Assembly (NCBI GenBank): GCA_046726955.1
Contig: JBKPBQ010000520.1
Location: 1 to 6,714 of the forward strand
Origin: CAVPGH01 sp046726955
Lineage (GTDB): Bacteria > Acidobacteriota > Vicinamibacteria > Fen-336
Direction: 5' to 3'
DNA length: 6,714 nucleotides
Each line of letters begins with the position of its first letter. Position 1 is the first letter of the stretch. This document shows positions 6,102-6,714 of this stretch, one piece after another. A program made the position numbers and the translations under genes. Below the pieces are notes generated by a model. It saw nothing but the letters and a program-made list of their open reading frames with translations. It did not search any database and had not been told where the DNA came from.

Positions 6102-6119
6102 CCCGCTCCGTTAGCGGGT
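6101..6119. terminator. Candidate bidirectional hairpin between convergent genes
   Basis: Perfect 6-bp arms CCCGCT (6102-6107) and AGCGGG (6113-6118) enclose the 5-nt loop CCGTT, and a G-U pair can extend the stem. It follows the stop of the small gene directly and contains the stop codon of the leftward aminopeptidase. Neither strand has a T tract after the stem, so it is not a canonical intrinsic terminator. It may only protect 3' ends, or be chance. Confidence 0.3.
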
Positions 6120-6714
6120 GAGCACCTCGACCCCGACGGGGCCTACGTAGATCGTGTGCTCCGCCTGCGCGACCTTCTTGCCGCTCGTCTCCACGAGCGG
6201 GGCATAGGCGTGGAGCCGCCCCCGACGCACGAGCGTGGCGAGGGTCGTCTCCACGTCCGCACGGGCGAAGTCCCGTAGGTCGCGGCGGGAGAAAGGCAGC
6301 CCGTTCAGCTCCCGGAGGGCCGCGGCCACCTCCGTGGCGACGTCGCCGAGGTCGTCGGGGCCCGGGAGCAGGCGGAACACCTCGGGCGTTCCGACCTCGC
6401 CCACGAGCCCGGGGCCCTCCGTCGCGAAGGGCTCGATGGCCAGTGTCGCGCCCACCGCGAGCCGCTCGTCGCCGTCGTCGGGTCGATTCGGAACAGGGGG
6501 CGGCGAGTGGACGCTCCACCGGCCCACGTGGTGGCCGCACAGATTCTGCATGGGCCGCACGCCGTACCCGCGCAGCGCCTTCTCGATGGCCGCGGAGAGG
6601 CTGCGGATGGGCACGGCCGGGCCGGCGAGGGCGATCGCCGCCTCGAGCGCTTTCCGCGCCGCCTCCACGAGCCGCGCGTTCTCCGGGCGTCCGCCCACGT
6701 TCACGGTCAAGGCC
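6111..6714 (-). CDS. map: Type II methionine aminopeptidase, N-terminal part cut by window edge
   Basis: A metallopeptidase (M24 family) that removes the initiator methionine from nascent proteins. The last 200 residues are visible; the start and the first metal ligands lie beyond the right edge. The window opens inside the strand ALTVNVGG, just after the expected ligand Asp of the family. Counting the window's in-frame Leu (codon 6710-6708) as residue 1: GHHVGRWSVH (59-68) supplies His60 and His68, spaced as human MetAP2 His331 and His339. AIEPFATEGPG (91-101) supplies Glu93, 33 residues after His60 as in human MetAP2 (331 to 364). AQAEHTI (181-187) supplies the last ligand, Glu184. The segment between the two Glu ligands (94-183) is the length expected for type II enzymes with their helical insert; type I enzymes are shorter here. 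It is convergent with the small protein gene. Bacterial enzymes are usually type I, so the class is noteworthy. Confidence 0.92.
   Translation of the reverse strand, partial: ALTVNVGGRPENARLVEAARKALEAAIALAGPAVPIRSLSAAIEKALRGYGVRPMQNLCGHHVGRWSVHSPPPVPNRPDDGDERLAVGATLAIEPFATEGPGLVGEVGTPEVFRLLPGPDDLGDVATEVAAALRELNGLPFSRRDLRDFARADVETTLATLVRRGRLHAYAPLVETSGKKVAQAEHTIYVGPVGVEVLTR

Noticed and set aside
1..6714. CRISPR array, insertion sequence, tRNA or rRNA, tandem repeats
   Set aside because: Nearly all of the sequence is accounted for by protein genes, the remaining gaps are at most 104 bp, and no repeated units or RNA-gene signatures were seen on either strand.

Overview
This is a gene-dense, very GC-rich bacterial chromosome segment (about 70% G+C by eye). 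It has short intergenic gaps and strong G/C preference at third codon positions, which fills both strands with long antisense shadow ORFs. I see no mobile element, CRISPR array, RNA gene or phage feature. The gene mix is an oligopeptidase B, a PaaZ/BoxD-type dehydrogenase, a DECR1-like dienoyl-CoA reductase, an eIF1-like YciH, a small FAKRQKE-type protein and a type II methionine aminopeptidase. That would suit a high-GC soil or sediment lineage such as Acidobacteriota or a former deltaproteobacterial phylum. The assignment is an impression and cannot be proven from this window.

Layout from left to right. (1) Positions 1-3090, minus strand: oligopeptidase B (ptrB) followed after 4 nt by a PaaZ/BoxD-like aldehyde dehydrogenase that runs off the left edge; the two are probably cotranscribed. 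(2) A 104-bp divergent intergenic region (3091-3194) carries a recognisable promoter for ptrB and, more weakly, one for the rightward gene. (3) Positions 3195-4154, plus strand: a D-2-hydroxyacid dehydrogenase with complete catalytic residues. It converges, with a 6-bp gap, on (4) a leftward run yciH (5825-5472) > cupin (5442-5074) > 2,4-dienoyl-CoA reductase (5018-4161), probably one operon. (5) A 60-bp divergent region with an extended -10 promoter and a small palindrome precedes (6) a 71-residue charged small protein on the plus strand (5886-6101). It converges on (7) a type II methionine aminopeptidase on the minus strand, cut by the right edge. No stretch longer than about 105 bp lacks a gene.

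The genes do not form one pathway. Three are CoA-ester or 2-hydroxyacid catabolic enzymes (aldehyde dehydrogenase, dienoyl-CoA reductase, hydroxyacid dehydrogenase). One is a cytosolic peptidase. The right third holds two proteins related to translation or nascent-chain processing (YciH and the aminopeptidase) flanking the small basic protein. I found no convincing new system. The points most worth a second look are the substituted P2 subsite of the oligopeptidase B, the type II aminopeptidase next to an eIF1 homologue in a bacterium, the uncharacterised small protein, and the two divergent promoter regions.
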